Assembly (NCBI GenBank): GCA_022818135.1
Contig: JAFMSR010000010.1
Span: 32,591,759-32,655,758 of the forward strand
Length of the DNA stretch: 64,000 nucleotides
Source: Saxidomus purpurata
Taxonomy: Eukaryota > Mollusca > Bivalvia > Venerida > Veneridae
Direction of reading: 5' to 3'
Numbering within the stretch: position 1 is the first letter of the stretch; each line of letters opens with the position of its first letter. The notes beneath the pieces were generated by a model. The model was not told the origin of the DNA and searched no databases. It was given only the letters and a program-made list of their open reading frames with translations. This document shows positions 1 through 13,164 of this stretch, one piece after another. The translations under genes were made by a program, and so were the position numbers.

Positions 1-593
1 GAGCTATGATTGACCCTGAAATTTTTATTTGGTCTGTTATTCCAGACAAACTTCTAAGGGGCATCTACAAACAAAAATTGATGTAAGAACAGTGAACTAA
101 GCCAAGATGTTACGAAATTTAAGCCTGATTTAAGCACTGGTTTATGAAAGTGCCATCATTTTTTCTGCATCTTATAGTATTTTGGATGCATCTCTCTTGG
201 GACTAAAGGTTTCTTTTTATCTTGGAAATCCATGTTGATTAAATCGACATAAATCAGGTACATTTTTACACATTTGGAAGCCGTTTTAGGCATTTCATGT
301 GGACATTGTATTTTCAGTCTCAGAAATCCGAAACTTATACAGTACGCATGTGAAATCCTTCAAAACTTCAAACAATCCTGAATTGATCTTATTTCATTTT
401 ATTTATTTCTCATCCAATCAAAGGAGTCGAAAATATTATCATTTCTTCATTGTCAAAAAGCATTCCATGACATGATGACATCATTCCATGAACATTATTT
501 GTGTATATTGAAGCATGCATCAGTTTTGATTCATAGTTCTTTCATGGTAAAAAGCATCTCAGAAACTTTAAACATTCTCACTTTACAATACTT

Positions 594-725
594 TCTCATG
601 GTATCGTAAGAATTCTGCCATTACACTACCTTAACATCGTATCGTAGGAATTAATCCTTACAATACTTACATCATCGTATCGTAAGAATTAATTGTTACA
701 GTACTACCACATTGTATTGTAAGAA
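594..725. repeat. Short minisatellite, ~50-bp unit, about 3 copies
   Basis: Three imperfect units begin with ATCGTATCGTAAGAATT-like sequence (near 602, 636 and 676), and a fourth partial one ends at TTGTATTGTAAG. Spacing is roughly 35-50 bp. Each unit also carries TTACAATACT, which is partly complementary to the GTATCGTAAG part, so units can pair weakly with themselves. Confidence 0.6.
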
Positions 726-3700
726 ACATTCTTATTCTTCCAATTTTTCCTGTCTCATTTTGCCTCTGCCTTTTTGTTTGTGATTGAAACTTGAGGTTTA
801 CACAATTTTAAAGAAATGTTTTGGTTTCCTCCTTTGTACATGAAAAATCCATCATTATCAGAAAAGTATTAGTGTTTATTTATGTTAGATAAATTTGAAT
901 AAATACACAAGATATTTTTGTTTCACTCTCTTTATGAACAAGGAAGTCGCTTCAGTTTTCAGTTGCGAGAAAATATTTCATAGAAAATAAAAAAAGAATA
1001 GTCATATCAGATTTTTTGTAATTATCTACTCGCATTACCTGTAGCATTTCATCAAGATTTATCCGGAGGCTTATTTAGAGTAACAGAATAATTGCTGGCA
1101 ATTTATGTGCAATAACAGTTCTTGAACTAGTTAGAAAAGATCAGAATATCACAGTTTCATTCATAATGGCAGTTTATTCCACTACTCTGTATAATGTAAT
1201 TCAGGAGTCCTGTACATAACGATGTATTCACACAATTTTTATGCGACCATTTTTTTTTACTGCGTCAATGTTGTGTGTGACGATGTACACATAAAACACA
1301 TATACATGTATAATTCTTTTTTGTGTGTATTTTTAAAATCCATTTTTATATGCGACTTACATACAATACGACAGAGGTATTAATACAAATTCTTCTTTTC
1401 CTGTTAATTTTGAGTTTTCGATTACTCTAACTTTTTATTTCTCTATATTAAAGGCCATGTCTTTTGTATTTTGTGAATAGAAGTACAATGTACTTGAACC
1501 TATCACCTGCTGGACCGAGACAGTTCTGCTTTTATAACTGGTGTAGATCATGACTCTGCAAATCTCTACAGGCTTATCATAGTCTATACTGTGGCTATTT
1601 ATTTCTTATTTATTTTCATCCAGCACCTTTATCAACGAAAATCAGTATTGCCTGAATTAAAACATGAATTTAAGTCATTTTAGAAGTTTAACAGGATCGC
1701 TATATTCTTTCAAAGTGATAAGAATAGTTAAGCAATTCATGCCATACAAAGTAAGGTTTAAAAAGGTTTTAATTAAAGGGCAATGCAGACCATAACCATT
1801 ACACCTTTCTTTTCGTGGAACATGTAAACATAATACCTCAGTGTCTTTTTAAGCTTGTACAAATCTGGAGTCAGAAATTCACATTTTCTAGAATGTGTAG
1901 TATATTGTGACAGCTGTTATATACATGTACACATCTTTCTTTGAAACATATTTATACAGTCATGTGTGTAACAGTAGAGAACATAAAGCATGTTGTTTTG
2001 TGTATGTGCCATATCTGACCTAATTCACCAAAGTTCTGTCACAATTTATTGTATAGCTTGGCCACACACAGAAAAGAAATTTACTGGTTCTATTTTCAGT
2101 GTTAAAGTGAAATTTTGATATTGAGGCTACAAATGAAGACATGTATACCAGATCTAAATTAATCTACCTGAATAGCTGTTTCAACAGCTGGTGTAGATAA
2201 GTGCATTTTCTCTCACAACATAATTAATAGCTGCAAAAACATTGTTTATAGTATTATAATGAAGTAATGCAAATGAATTTATGAAAAGGAAGTTTCAGTT
2301 GATAAATGCATTATTGGTAAACAGGATGCAGTTTGGGGTATGCATTCTGGGTAGAAGAGTTTCTGATGCATTGTGGGTGAAATGAAAATGGCATGGTGAA
2401 TTATTCAGAGAGTCAAGTATGGTGTGTCTATGTTAATATGGTATAGTTTCTAGTGTTGTGAACAAAACTAGTTTTGTGCTAATTGTTATTATTCATGTTG
2501 ATTTATTTTGTTATCAATCCAAGGCATATCATTTGGTTTGTCTATTATTTTGTATACATTAATTTCTGAATCTCTGGAATTTATAAGAGACATAAAAGAA
2601 GTGTTTATTTTGTATGTATAAACCATACAGCATCACCCTTTCGCCCCTATAACTTGTAATGGAACGTTCAATTATGTATAACAGAAAAGTCCATTACAGC
2701 TGTCTAGGGATTTTTTGAATTAATTTTTCCAGCATTTTCAATACCTTTTCATTTCTCCTTTCTGCTTGAAACTTTTGAAACGACTTCTAATGCCTCAAAG
2801 ACGACCAACTTTCAGATTACTGTTTTTTTTTCATTTCAAACCATTTGCAAAGCATGAATTATGTTGTGCTATTTTCTCATTCATGTCATATTGAGGGTTC
2901 TATTTGTGCAAACTATGGCCTGTTTGCAATAATTTACAATATATAGACATAATCTTACCCGTAATAGTAGATCTTTCATTCTTTAATACAACATGCATAA
3001 TAATGAAATACATATATATTGATTTTATTCAGTTAAATTATGATTCTATTCAGTTTGTCCTTTCATTTATGAACAAAAATTAACACAAGCTTTAGAAGCC
3101 GTTGACTTCAAGAGAAATGAATTTTTCTTCATTTGTGTACGTAGATCTGACCCATTCTGTCTAGACATGACATTCAAGCCATGTTGAAAATGCTTTATGG
3201 AAACTTATATTTTCCCCTTGTTTTGCTATTTTACTTGTGAACAATCATATTTAAGTACAGGTTGGTGAGGAATTCATACAAGTATTATGTTCAGTGTTTA
3301 AGGCTGTGCCCCTAGTGAAGTTCCATCGGTCAGGAAATACACACACACACGTGCATTATGATCCCAGAATAAAAGCCATACTATACCGTACAATTTGGAG
3401 AAGACAGTATGGTATGACATTTAAGGCAGCAATTGGAGAATCCCAAATGAACTGTATGGTATGGCTTTAACTTCACATGGTACAGGATATAGTCTTTAAC
3501 TTGTAAGATAACATCATAAGAAAGTTACAACAAGTTTCCAAGTTGTACATATTGCCAGTTCTCTCCCTCTCTCTGAATTACTGAATTCGATGGAAGTGTG
3601 TTCAGCCATAGAAGATTGCAGATCTCTTTCTGTCACACAATTTCATTGGTTGGAAACGGAAAATGACCGGACTGTTTCCAAGTTAAACACCGATTATAAA

Positions 3701-6537
3701 AGAACTGCTTGAAGTAAATCTGTCACATTGATGGTGTGTGTGTTTTCTGACCGAGAGTGCATGATTTTTTTTGCTTATTGAGTATTGTTACATAAAGATC
3801 TGAATCAAGAATCCGCCCTATGATGTTTTTAATGAAATTTGATTTTTTTGTTACGTATTTTACGTTGTTAGCTTATTTTCCCCCATTCTGTTTCATTTGC
3901 GATACTTGTATGTTGCTTTCCGTCATTTTGGTCATGCCTACATTAAAGATGTGTTTCATAATTCTTAGATGTTCAAAATTTTCAATATGTAATTGATAAT
4001 CAAATTTTGGTGATGATTTTATGCTTAAAAAAAGATGAAAAATAGCCATTTATTTTCTTATTTTAGATCCGCATTTTTATTTCAGATTATTCAGTACTGT
4101 TGTTAGTCACAGATTGAAAAAAAAATCGTCACAGATCGAAAAAAATCTAAAAATTATGAAACATGACTTTTTTGTTTTTGTTAATTATATTTATAAGTAT
4201 TTGAAATTCATTTATTTATTTCCATACATTAGAATAATTGATTAAACATGTAGTGTTGGATCAGTGGAGTATTACACAAGTAATTAGAGAATTTTCCTAT
4301 TTGTACTTAAGTGGGTATATGTAGGTTTCCTATATAAATGTATATGTAATCACAGCTGGCTGGACTTAAATACCAGACTTTTGATTGATAAAAGTATGTT
4401 GAATATTCATTTTGATAGGTCAAGCATTGAATAAAACGCTATCAAAGATTTGAAAAATTTTGTTCACCAAAGTGACACATTTTGGCTAAGCAAGGCCACA
4501 TGTATACATGTGTTTAGATAAATATTTTAGACCAATAGCAAATTAACAAGACTCTTATGCTGTAGATTATTGAAATGAATTTAATTTCTATATTTATATT
4601 TAGTAGACAGTATTTCTGCGTTTTGATTTCTACATGTCCCTGCTTTTGTACACTGTGAGATAATCGATTCTCAGATTCGTGGAAAAATTGGCCTTGTGTA
4701 CATAACTTGTTCTGCATAGATGTAAAGTCAAGGGAGACAATTAAAAGCATTGCTTCACATGTTAAAGTAATAACTATTTTTTTAGAAATTGAATTATGGT
4801 AATATCTTTGCAGTTGTAAATGCTGCAAAAAGATATTTTTGACTCTGAAAAACAGGAGTCATTTCATCATTGTAGTTGATTGATCCAAAACAATAACTGT
4901 TAGTATGTGTTCTATATGACAAGGGACCAGTGTGAGACCGGGGACCAATACTTGGACATTCTCAGACTGTAATAAACGCATGTGATCACCTTAGTTACTG
5001 TTGCCGTGTGAAACTAGTCAACTATTTAAATTGGAGGAAACTCCAGTTTTGAAATAGGCTCATGAAGATGGTGTAAACTTTGCAGCTTTTGCTTGGGAAT
5101 TTGTTATTTCTGCATAATGTGCTTCAAGGAGAAAAAAAATATTAAAAAAGCCCATATTGTGGCTATGGGATATACCCCATATGTTCAGGAAAATGGTTGT
5201 GATAAGGCTGAATACCTGCTTTTTCCATGACATGTGTTTTTTCTCTAGCTATCAGCAGCGTTAACTATGATTAGCTTCGAAAAACATTTAGTAAATACTA
5301 TCACACAATCAGTGGTGGTTGGGAATGAAATTGAAGGGAAGCACATTTGGTCATGGGGATGAAAAATACATCAGGTAAATAAGAAGATAAAAGCAGGCTG
5401 GAAAGAAGTTGGAAGTACATTGACAGAGTAATGGCTGCAGAATTTGCACTGTTTTCGCATAAAGAAATCTTAGAGACTGTCCATTTTTTGTGCAATATTT
5501 ATTTATGTGTAAATGATTTTTGTATAAAAGTTACGGAGTGATAATTTGATATACCTGTTGGGGAATGAGGCGAGTGACATTCTATGAACAATGGTCTAAT
5601 GTATAGTAGTTTAGAGATTTCAGAACTTGGTGCGAAAACTTACCCATTCATATCTATATGCTACCAGATACAAGAGGACTTTGAGAGATGATAACGACCC
5701 TTAAATGATTATGAATTCTTGTAATAGAGTGGTTTGATAAAAGTAAATATTTGAAACGTCAGGATTGATGCATTTCGAAGTAATTGGGTCACCATGCTGT
5801 ATAGATATTAGCATCACCTGCTGTTGCAAGTTGCATCTTTCTGTACCCTGCTAGCTGCAGGTGATTCTGTCTTTGCAATCACTGCAGATCATGATCTGAC
5901 TGCAGGGATGATGATTTCTGTTCGCTGTTGACTGTTCGACAGTTTTCTTTAAGAACCCCTATAAACAGGAAATAGTACAGTCCAAATTGAAGGACATACT
6001 AGTCCCATTTTATAAATTTAGGTGAGTGAGGATAAGATATGAATGAGGAAGTTTTCTACTAGATCTTGAGGAGAAACACTTACCGTAGTTTGTTGTCGGG
6101 TGTATTTTTGTTTCGTATTGTACAATATTTTCATATATTTTAGAATTAGTGTGCTGAAAGAAATTAATCAATTACTAACATTGCTCTGTCGTTGAGGCTG
6201 TTTGGTTTCAACACTGTATTTACGTACCTATTTAAGTAAGGTATATGTGTCTTGGTTTTCTCTTAGAGCAATTCATGTCAAGTGTTTGTTCTCCCTGAAT
6301 AAAGGGTAAGACTGCATTTTTTCTTGTGCATTTTTGAGAAATGAACTCTTTACTAGATGTGCATAAAATGTATACCCACGGCGGGGTTTATGACAAATTG
6401 TATTATTTTTACGGGGCTTTGTACATGAAACAGTGTGCATTAATTTTTGTTAATGATATATTTTACCAAGTGATAATGGAGGCATCTATCGTAATTGACC
6501 ATGTTTTTCAGAAAATCATAACACATTTCATTAAAAA

Positions 6538-6650
6538 AAAAACATGGGTCATTTCATTCCATGTCATTTTTACATGGACCCACATTCTATGTAAACATGG
6601 TCATTTTCATTCCATGTCAATTTTTACATGGACACTCAATTCCATGTAAC
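6538..6650. repeat. Two-unit tandem duplication (~55 bp)
   Basis: ACATGGGTCATTTCATTCC followed by a TTTTTACATGGAC segment occurs twice in a row with small changes. CATTCCATGT and ACATGGA are near-complementary, so the units fold back locally. The open frame crossing it at 6341-6649 is low-complexity and is not called as a gene. Confidence 0.6.
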
Positions 6651-6855
6651 ATTTACCTGTTGTGGTAGTAGTTAGACTTATGCAATGTTTATTTTTGGAT
6701 CTTTTCAAGGCTTGATTCTGTTTGCAAATTTCTCACAGTAACAAATCGTGTGGAATTTTTGAATTTTTTTCTTTCTTTTAATTTTTGTCTGTGTAAGATC
6801 ACACAACTATCATGTCTAATCCATTAACATTGACTTAGTATTCATGTATGTGTAC

Positions 6856-6861
6856 AATAAA
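6856..6861 (+). promoter_or_regulatory. Possible polyadenylation signal AATAAA
   Basis: The hexamer AATAAA is followed within 30-50 bases by a GT/T-rich stretch at the end of the T-biased region. Such hexamers are frequent by chance in AT-rich DNA, so it counts only together with the change in base composition after it. Confidence 0.25.
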
Positions 6862-7084
6862 ATATCTTGATATGAACTTGCTGTCTTGCTTGTCCTTCCA
6901 ATTTGTTCGTATAAAGCTTCATGAGTCATTGATGTGAGTACCAGAAGGACCTTTCTTTACACCCATATGATATTGAACAGGTGATATATTGTTCGCCACG
7001 TGTTCAAAATGGTTGGTAGCAGCATTCCTTGTCTCTATGATAAAATTGAAACCATTTTAATGCATTCCATGGCCTGTTCACATT

Positions 7085-8440
7085 ATACCCAGTGCCCATA
7101 AAACGTTTTATGAGCCCAGTGCTCAATCACAGTAACAGAGCATTCACAAGTCATTGCCAGAGCTCACAAAGCGATGGTTCATGTGTTCATGAAATCTTAC
7201 AATGTCCATGACTTTCTTACAATATTCACAGCACTGCGAGACTATTCATGAGTCTTTTGCCTGTGCAAGCAAAGCATAAGACTATCCCTCCATGACTCAA
7301 TTAGTGTTCACAATACTCTGAGACTGTTGTTTAGTCCTTGGTAGTGCTCGCATAACAAGAAGACCACCAACGGCTCCTTTGTTTAGTATTTATAAAAAAT
7401 TCAACACATCTAAATTATTTTCAGTGTTCACTTAATCAAGAGACTGTCAATGACTCCCCGCAGTGTTCACAACACAATAAAATTATTCATTAGATCTTGC
7501 CAGTGCTCTCAAAACCATGATACAATCAATCACTCCCTTTCAATTTTATACTGTTCACGAGTCTTTGGCAGTGCTCAAAAGAGGCAGTTCATGACTCCCT
7601 TAAATGTTTAGAAAAGATTGACTCCTGAATTATATTTAGTGCTAGAAAAACATGACAAAGTCCATGAATTCTTTGCAGTGTTCACAGCAACATGAGTATT
7701 TGCAAGAGTTCACAAAATCATGAGACTACTAATGAATCCTTTTCAGTGCTCTCAATACTGCGAGAAGGTTCATGACTCATTTACGGTGTTCACAAGATTT
7801 TAAGACTGTTCACGAGTGCATGGCAGCGTCCACAACATGACTCGTTTACTGTGGCCACAAACCTTGAGACTGCTCATAAGTCCCTGACAGAGCTCATAAT
7901 CATAACTGACTTTTTCTTTTTAGTTTTTTTTTAAATTTTGAGTCTACTTGTAATTTTCACAAATCCAAGATACGGTCCATGACTGATTTATACTGTTGAC
8001 TAAACCGTCAGACGTCCGGCATTCCCTAACACTTCACAAAACCATGGAATCCTTTATCGCTCCTTTGTAGTGTTAATAAAACTGTCTTTGGGGGTAATCA
8101 CAAAAGCACGAGTCGGTCCTTGACACTTTTTGAATACTCACAAAACCATGAGACTAACTAACCTGTCCTTGAATCCTTGGTAAGGCTATCTTAACCACGA
8201 AACCACCCTAGACTAATTTACAGCTTTCACAAAACCTTGACTCCGTGTATCAATTCTTGACCGTATTAACAAGACTGTCCAGAACCTATTTCCGGTATTC
8301 ACAAACCGTGAGACTGTTCACAAGCCCTTAGCAGTGCAAAAAACTATGAGTCGGTCAACGAACCTTTTAAAAGGGCATTTACTGTGTTCACAAAACCTTG
8401 AGGATACTCAACCTCTATCACACTGTTCATAAAACGTTGA
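7085..8440. repeat. Highly diverged tandem repeat, ~45-bp period
   Basis: The phrases CAGTGTTCACAA, CATGAGACTGTTCATGA and GACTCCTTT recur in the same order about thirty times at a spacing of roughly 40-48 bp, each copy different from the next. This is the pattern of an old tandem array that has decayed by point mutation and small indels. No coding frame runs through it. Confidence 0.65.
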
Positions 8441-9165
8441 TACTTTTAAGACCTCGGACAAAGTCAATATCTCTTTAATATATGGATGTTTACTCACACC
8501 ATCCGGTTTGAGAGGCAGACACTTTGTCTGTTACTCGTCCCCGCTTTTCTTCTAATTGTTCGGTTGACATATTATATGCTTTAGATATAGCCCAAAATTC
8601 ATTCTACCCATTGTTTTTAATCAACTATCCTTACTGGCTCCACTTTCTCTTCTCTCGCGATAATCATGTACCAGAAGCGTTGAAATCAAATTTGAAGAAG
8701 AAAAAAAAACAACAAGAAAAACCGCGAGATTAATTGCAAAAAAGGCAAAACAATTACAAACGAAGAAAGCGAAGAATTCTACCAGATTGTTTTAGCACAG
8801 TTGGCTGTACCCAATAAAGCCATTTATTGCTTCGGCTAAAATCAACTTTCACAAGCAGAGGAAATTTATACTAAATATGCCAAGAGTTTACCATGATTAA
8901 AAGCATGATAGCTTTAATTTTGGCTTTTTTTAACCGCACAGGATGCAAGATCCAAATATCAGGAAAAGTTTCTCACCTATGCACGTACATGTTCCTGCAA
9001 TATTTGCGCCTTAACGAATTTTTATACACAGAACCATCACCTGACCCATTTATGTTCAAGGTCACATCTCAAGGTCAAACGGTTTCAGTCTTGATTCGGA
9101 GTTCTTTCCGCTGAAAAGTAAAAAAGCACCATAAAGTTGCTTGTAAAGCCCACATTCCATACTGG

Positions 9166-9423
9166 TCAGTACGATGTCAAGGTCATATTTAAAGCAACTC
9201 GATCATTTCCCATAATGTGATCGGTAGTTGATCTAATGAATGTGTGTCCGTCCTGTAAGTAATGGAACCGACGATCTAAGACACAAAGGCAAACACCCTT
9301 AGAGTAGATGTCAGCGAAATCTGGTCTTGCAAAAGATGCACATCGTGAACGTGGTGTTACTTCTGTCAAACCTGCCGGTCTAAAATAGAAACCTTTTACA
9401 AACTTTTCAAGACCTGAATTATT
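9166..9423 (-). pseudogene. Possible coding-exon remnant, unknown protein
   Basis: The minus strand is open for 85 codons (stop at 9424-9426, TGA at 9166-9168) in otherwise non-coding DNA, and the amino-acid composition is balanced rather than low-complexity. Recognisable landmarks are a run with PRSRCASFARPDFADIYSK and, later, a histidine- and threonine-containing stretch before the stop. Beyond the TGA the same frame stays open for about 30 more codons with similar composition, so the TGA could be an in-frame disabling mutation in a captured or decaying exon. No family is recognised and no flanking exons were found. It could also be a chance open frame. Confidence 0.25.
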
Positions 9424-9734
9424 TTAAGGCATAAAAATGTACACGTGGTCAATGGAACGCATCACATTTCATGAAATACAACACTATCTGACGGTTTGTA
9501 AGACAAAGACACAATTAACAACTAAATAGCATACCTACATAGAAAATGGACTGTCAAAGTAAAAAGCAAATCAGCTAAATATAAAAGGACTGGCTGGCCA
9601 TAAAAGACAAACAAACAATAGCAAAACAGAAAATAAACTTTAAAGCATAAATGTACCCAGATACAAAGGCGGAAGGACGTCCAACATGACAGTTTGAAAA
9701 AAAGTGGAGAAAAAAAGAAAGATGAAGCTAAAGC

Positions 9735-10055
9735 AGACGATCGACTGCTGGTGAAAAGCTAGAACAAAAACACGCGATCGACTGCTGGTGAAAAGCTAGA
9801 ACAAAAACACGCGATCGACTGCTGGTGAAAAGCTAGAACAAAAACAGGCGATCGACTGCTCATGAAAAACAAGGGCAAAAACAGACGATAGACTGCTAAA
9901 AAAAGACGATCGACCGCTCATGAAAAACTGGTGCAAAAACAGATGATCGACTGCTCATGAAAAGCAAGAGTAAAAATAGACAATCGTCTGCTCTTGAAAA
10001 GCAAACCCAAAAGCAAAAACAGATGACCGACTGCTCATGAAAAGCAAGAGTAATC
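9735..10055. repeat. Minisatellite, ~37-bp unit, first block
   Basis: About eight copies of a unit containing CGATCGACTGCTCATGAAAA and an A-rich tail (GCAAAAACAGA). The first three copies are almost identical (GACTGCTGGTGAAAAGC) and later ones vary. The same unit returns at 11065-11190, 11930-12210 and 12280-12312. Minus-strand open frames here (repeats of SSVFA...HEQ) are by-products of the array. Confidence 0.8.
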
Positions 10056-11068
10056 AAAGCGCTGTGAGCGCTGAAGGCCTAGGGGCTATATATAAACTCC
10101 CCTAAAAACAACTTTTGACCTTCGTGATTTACGCTGAACCTTACCTAAAGCGCGGGTCGAAATGTGCATAGGGCGAAATTTAGTATATGACACAGAATGA
10201 ATGATTCACAAATATATGGGTGGCAGGGAAGTTTGTTTTATTATAAAACGTACGTTAAATGAAAAATAATCACATGGTCAACAATATCAATTGTTTGAGA
10301 GAACAATAAAGATAATTCAATCTGCGCTTTGTTCAACTTCAAGCGATATCTGATGATGTGGATCGAAAATCATTGTGTACCTTGAAACAGAAATAAACGA
10401 AGCAATACCAACAATGAAATATAAATACAGTATTGTACAATGTGTATAACAGGTAAAACCAAAAATGATTCTTGGTTACCTTGTAGTTGTAATCGATGAA
10501 ACCGTTCACTGGGCCTTGACATGCAGCGTCTTCGATAAATGACGGGTGATTTTGATCACATGAGTTCCTTCTCGGGAATGTACGTAAATTGTATCTTTTT
10601 TTAAAGAAATTTATTTTTAGGTAACTATATATGTAATCGTTCGTAAATAAGAAAGTTGTCAATGAAATAACATCAGAAATTTGAAAATCAAACTACAAAC
10701 TCTTATATCGAATTCCGTACGTTTCCGTAAATTTCCGTAAATATCCGTACTTTTCCGTGATATGCATATGATTATCTTCCGTAATCAGCTAACAGCGCAG
10801 TAATTTCTAAAACAGAAAAAAATTGTGTAATGCAGCCCGTAAGCTATAGACCTTTCTGCAATCGTTTGAAGTTGTATGTACTGTTTTTATTTGTAATATG
10901 TTCTTATCGTATGCGACATTCAAACAAAAGATTGATCTGGTCTGTCTTGCACTACTTTCCCAAACCGCATGTTTACAGTTGTTTCTCGCACATAGCACAG
11001 TTAAAATGTCAGCAGTGTTTGAAATGTGGTATGCTAACTTAGGCCTAGGGGACTTTCAGTCCCCAGGC
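10056..11068. mobile_element. Insertion-like block splitting the 37-bp minisatellite
   Basis: The minisatellite stops near 10055 and resumes near 11068. The intervening kilobase is unrelated to it. Near its left end is AAGGCCTAGGGG. The right end, read on the other strand, has TTGGCCTGGGG, and just inside it AGTCCCCTAGGCC, giving short imperfect terminal inverted repeats. A block of TTTCCGTAA repeats lies inside at about 10710-10760. No transposase frame is present. A non-autonomous DNA element inserted in the array is the best reading, but target-site duplications could not be fixed. Confidence 0.4.
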
Positions 11069-12312
11069 CAAAAATAGACGATCAACTGCTCATGAAAATA
11101 GACAATCGACTGCTAATGTAAAGCTAGAGCAAAAACTGAGACGAACGATTGCTCGCGAAAAGCTGAAGCAAAAACAGGCGATCGGTTGCTTGGAAAGTCA
11201 GTCGTTGTTTTAGGAACTCATTGAAAGCTATGTTTCTCCTATAACTCTATATAAGGACCATCCCTCCCTCCGACAGGCTTGGTCAATTTTGACCCTAAGG
11301 ACATTATTTTAACAAACTTGGTACAGGACAACTAGACAATGTTACAAAACAAATATCTAAGCTCTAGGCCTTGTGGTTTTGGAGAAGAATAATTTCAAAG
11401 TTGTTCCCATACCACGTGACCCCCTTTTTAAAAGGTTTTCCTATATAGGCCTATGTCTATGTAATACAAGTGACCACCTGGGCCAGCCCAATATTGACCC
11501 CAGGGGCATGATTTTAACAAACTTGGTAGAGGTCCGCTAGACAATGCTATGTACTAATATGCTAAATATTGTAAGCTCTAGGCCTTGTGGTTTTAGAGAA
11601 GAAGATTTTTAAAGTTTTTCCTATAGAAACCTATGTTAAATCATGTGACCCCCGGGCAGGGTAAATTTTAACCCAGGGGTCATGATTTGTATAAGTTTGG
11701 TAGAGGTATACTAGGCAACGCTACATGCCAAATATTTAAGCTTTAGGCCTTGCAGTTTCAGAGATTTTGTTTACAAGTTTTACTATTTGTTGCCATACCA
11801 ACCAGAGTTCTGCATGTAATGGAATTCTTTGAACAATTTTGGTAGAGCTTCATGCAAGAAACATCCCTGCCTTGTTTCATTAACATTGGCTCAATGGTTT
11901 CAGTGACCCTGGCAGTTCCAGGTGAGCTAAAACAGACGACCGACTGCTCATGAAAAGCAAAAGCAAAATCAGACGATCGACTGCTTATGAAAAGCAAAAG
12001 CAAAATCAGACGACCGACTTCACGTGTAAAGCAAGACACCAAACAGTCGATCGGCTGCTCATGCAAAGCTGAAGCAAAAACAGACGATCGACTGCACGTG
12101 TAAAGCAAGACCAAAAACAGACGATCGGCTGCTCATGAAAAGCTGGAGCAAAAACAGACGATCGACTGCTCACGAAAAGCAAAAGCAGAAACAGTTTCAA
12201 AGCAATTAGAGACATCTTCAATCCAGTTACAAGGCTCTTAAAAACAGCTGAATTTCACCTTAATTTTGATATCTTCAATTGAACTGCTCGTGAAAAGCAA
12301 TACTAAAAACAG
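11065..12312. repeat. 37-bp minisatellite blocks with dispersed-repeat filler
   Basis: The CGATCGACTGCTCATGAAAA unit recurs at 11065-11190, 11930-12210 (about seven copies) and 12280-12312. Between the blocks (11200-11925) are three diverged copies of a dispersed repeat recognisable by TTTGACCC...GGGGCATGATTTTAACAAACTTGG and AGCTCTAGGCCTTG. Both layers are non-coding. The minus-strand open frames of 71 and 118 codons are translations of the repeats. Confidence 0.7.
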
Positions 12313-12339
12313 ACTTTTCAAAACCAAAAGGCATATAAC

Positions 12340-13150
12340 TTACAATATTAAGCATGTGGAATTGTTTAGTGGCCCTCTATCAAGTTTGTTTACATAATGC
12401 CCCTGGGATGAAAAGTGGACCGCCCAGGGTAGTCACATGTTTTATATAGAAATATATAGATAAATATTTTCTAGTCAGAAATTGAAGGGCATAGGGATTG
12501 TATATTTGATCTATAGTATTGTAAAGTTGTTCTCTATCAAGTGTGTTCAAAGCATGCCCCTGGGGTCACAAATGTACCCACCCAATGGGGTCATTTTTAA
12601 GATAGACCTATATAGGGAAGTGTTCTTGTTTAAAATCATAGTCTCGAGCTTAGATATTTAGTATGTAGCATCACCTAGTCGTCCTCTACCAAGATTGTTC
12701 AACTTGCACCCCTGGCATCAAAATTGGTCCCATCCCATATAGATTAAATAAGGAAATTCTAACATGGCTGGGTGGTCCACTACCAACGTTTTTAACTTAT
12801 GCCTGTTTTGTCAAAATATGTCGTGCCCCATGGTTCACTTGTTTTATAAAGACTTACATAACGAAATACAATGTACCTGAAAAGTAGTCTTGTCCGAAGT
12901 CGTAAAACACAGAGCTTAGCTGTTGAGTATGTCAAGTCCTCTATCGAATTTTATCCCTGGCTGGAATCCAAACTGGCCTCACCTTGGGATTTACTTCTTT
13001 AACATAGACTTAAACAAGGAATTAAAAAAATCTTCTCGTCAAACTGTTAGGTTAGAGCTTAGATAGTTGGTATGAAGTATTGCCTAGTGGTCTTCTATCA
13101 AGATTGGCTCTGTTCATGAGATCGCTTGTTTCATATAAACTTATATAAGG
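12340..13150. repeat. Diverged copies of a dispersed repeat (CTCTACCAAG family)
   Basis: Four to five segments share the order GAGCTTAGATAT, CCTAGTGGTC, CTCTATCAAG, a GCCCCTGG segment, and a cassette ending TTATATAGG. Related copies, in the same or opposite orientation, are found at 11200-11925, 21240-21360 and 42840-43330. This is a widespread type of bivalve repeat as far as I recall. No gene is seen. Confidence 0.55.
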
Positions 13151-13164
13151 TAATTGTAACAAGT

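Larger units (their letters stand above)
1..6880. other. AT-rich non-coding stretch, possible long 3' UTR or intron
   Basis: No convincing coding frame is seen on either strand. The plus strand is visibly T-biased, with many T runs and TGTACATGTA-type motifs, as in long 3' UTRs or introns transcribed left to right. An AATAAA at 6856-6861 is followed by a T/G-rich stretch and would fit a cleavage/polyadenylation region. After about 6.9 kb the sequence character changes. Assignment to a transcript is inference; no exon of an upstream gene is visible. Confidence 0.35.
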
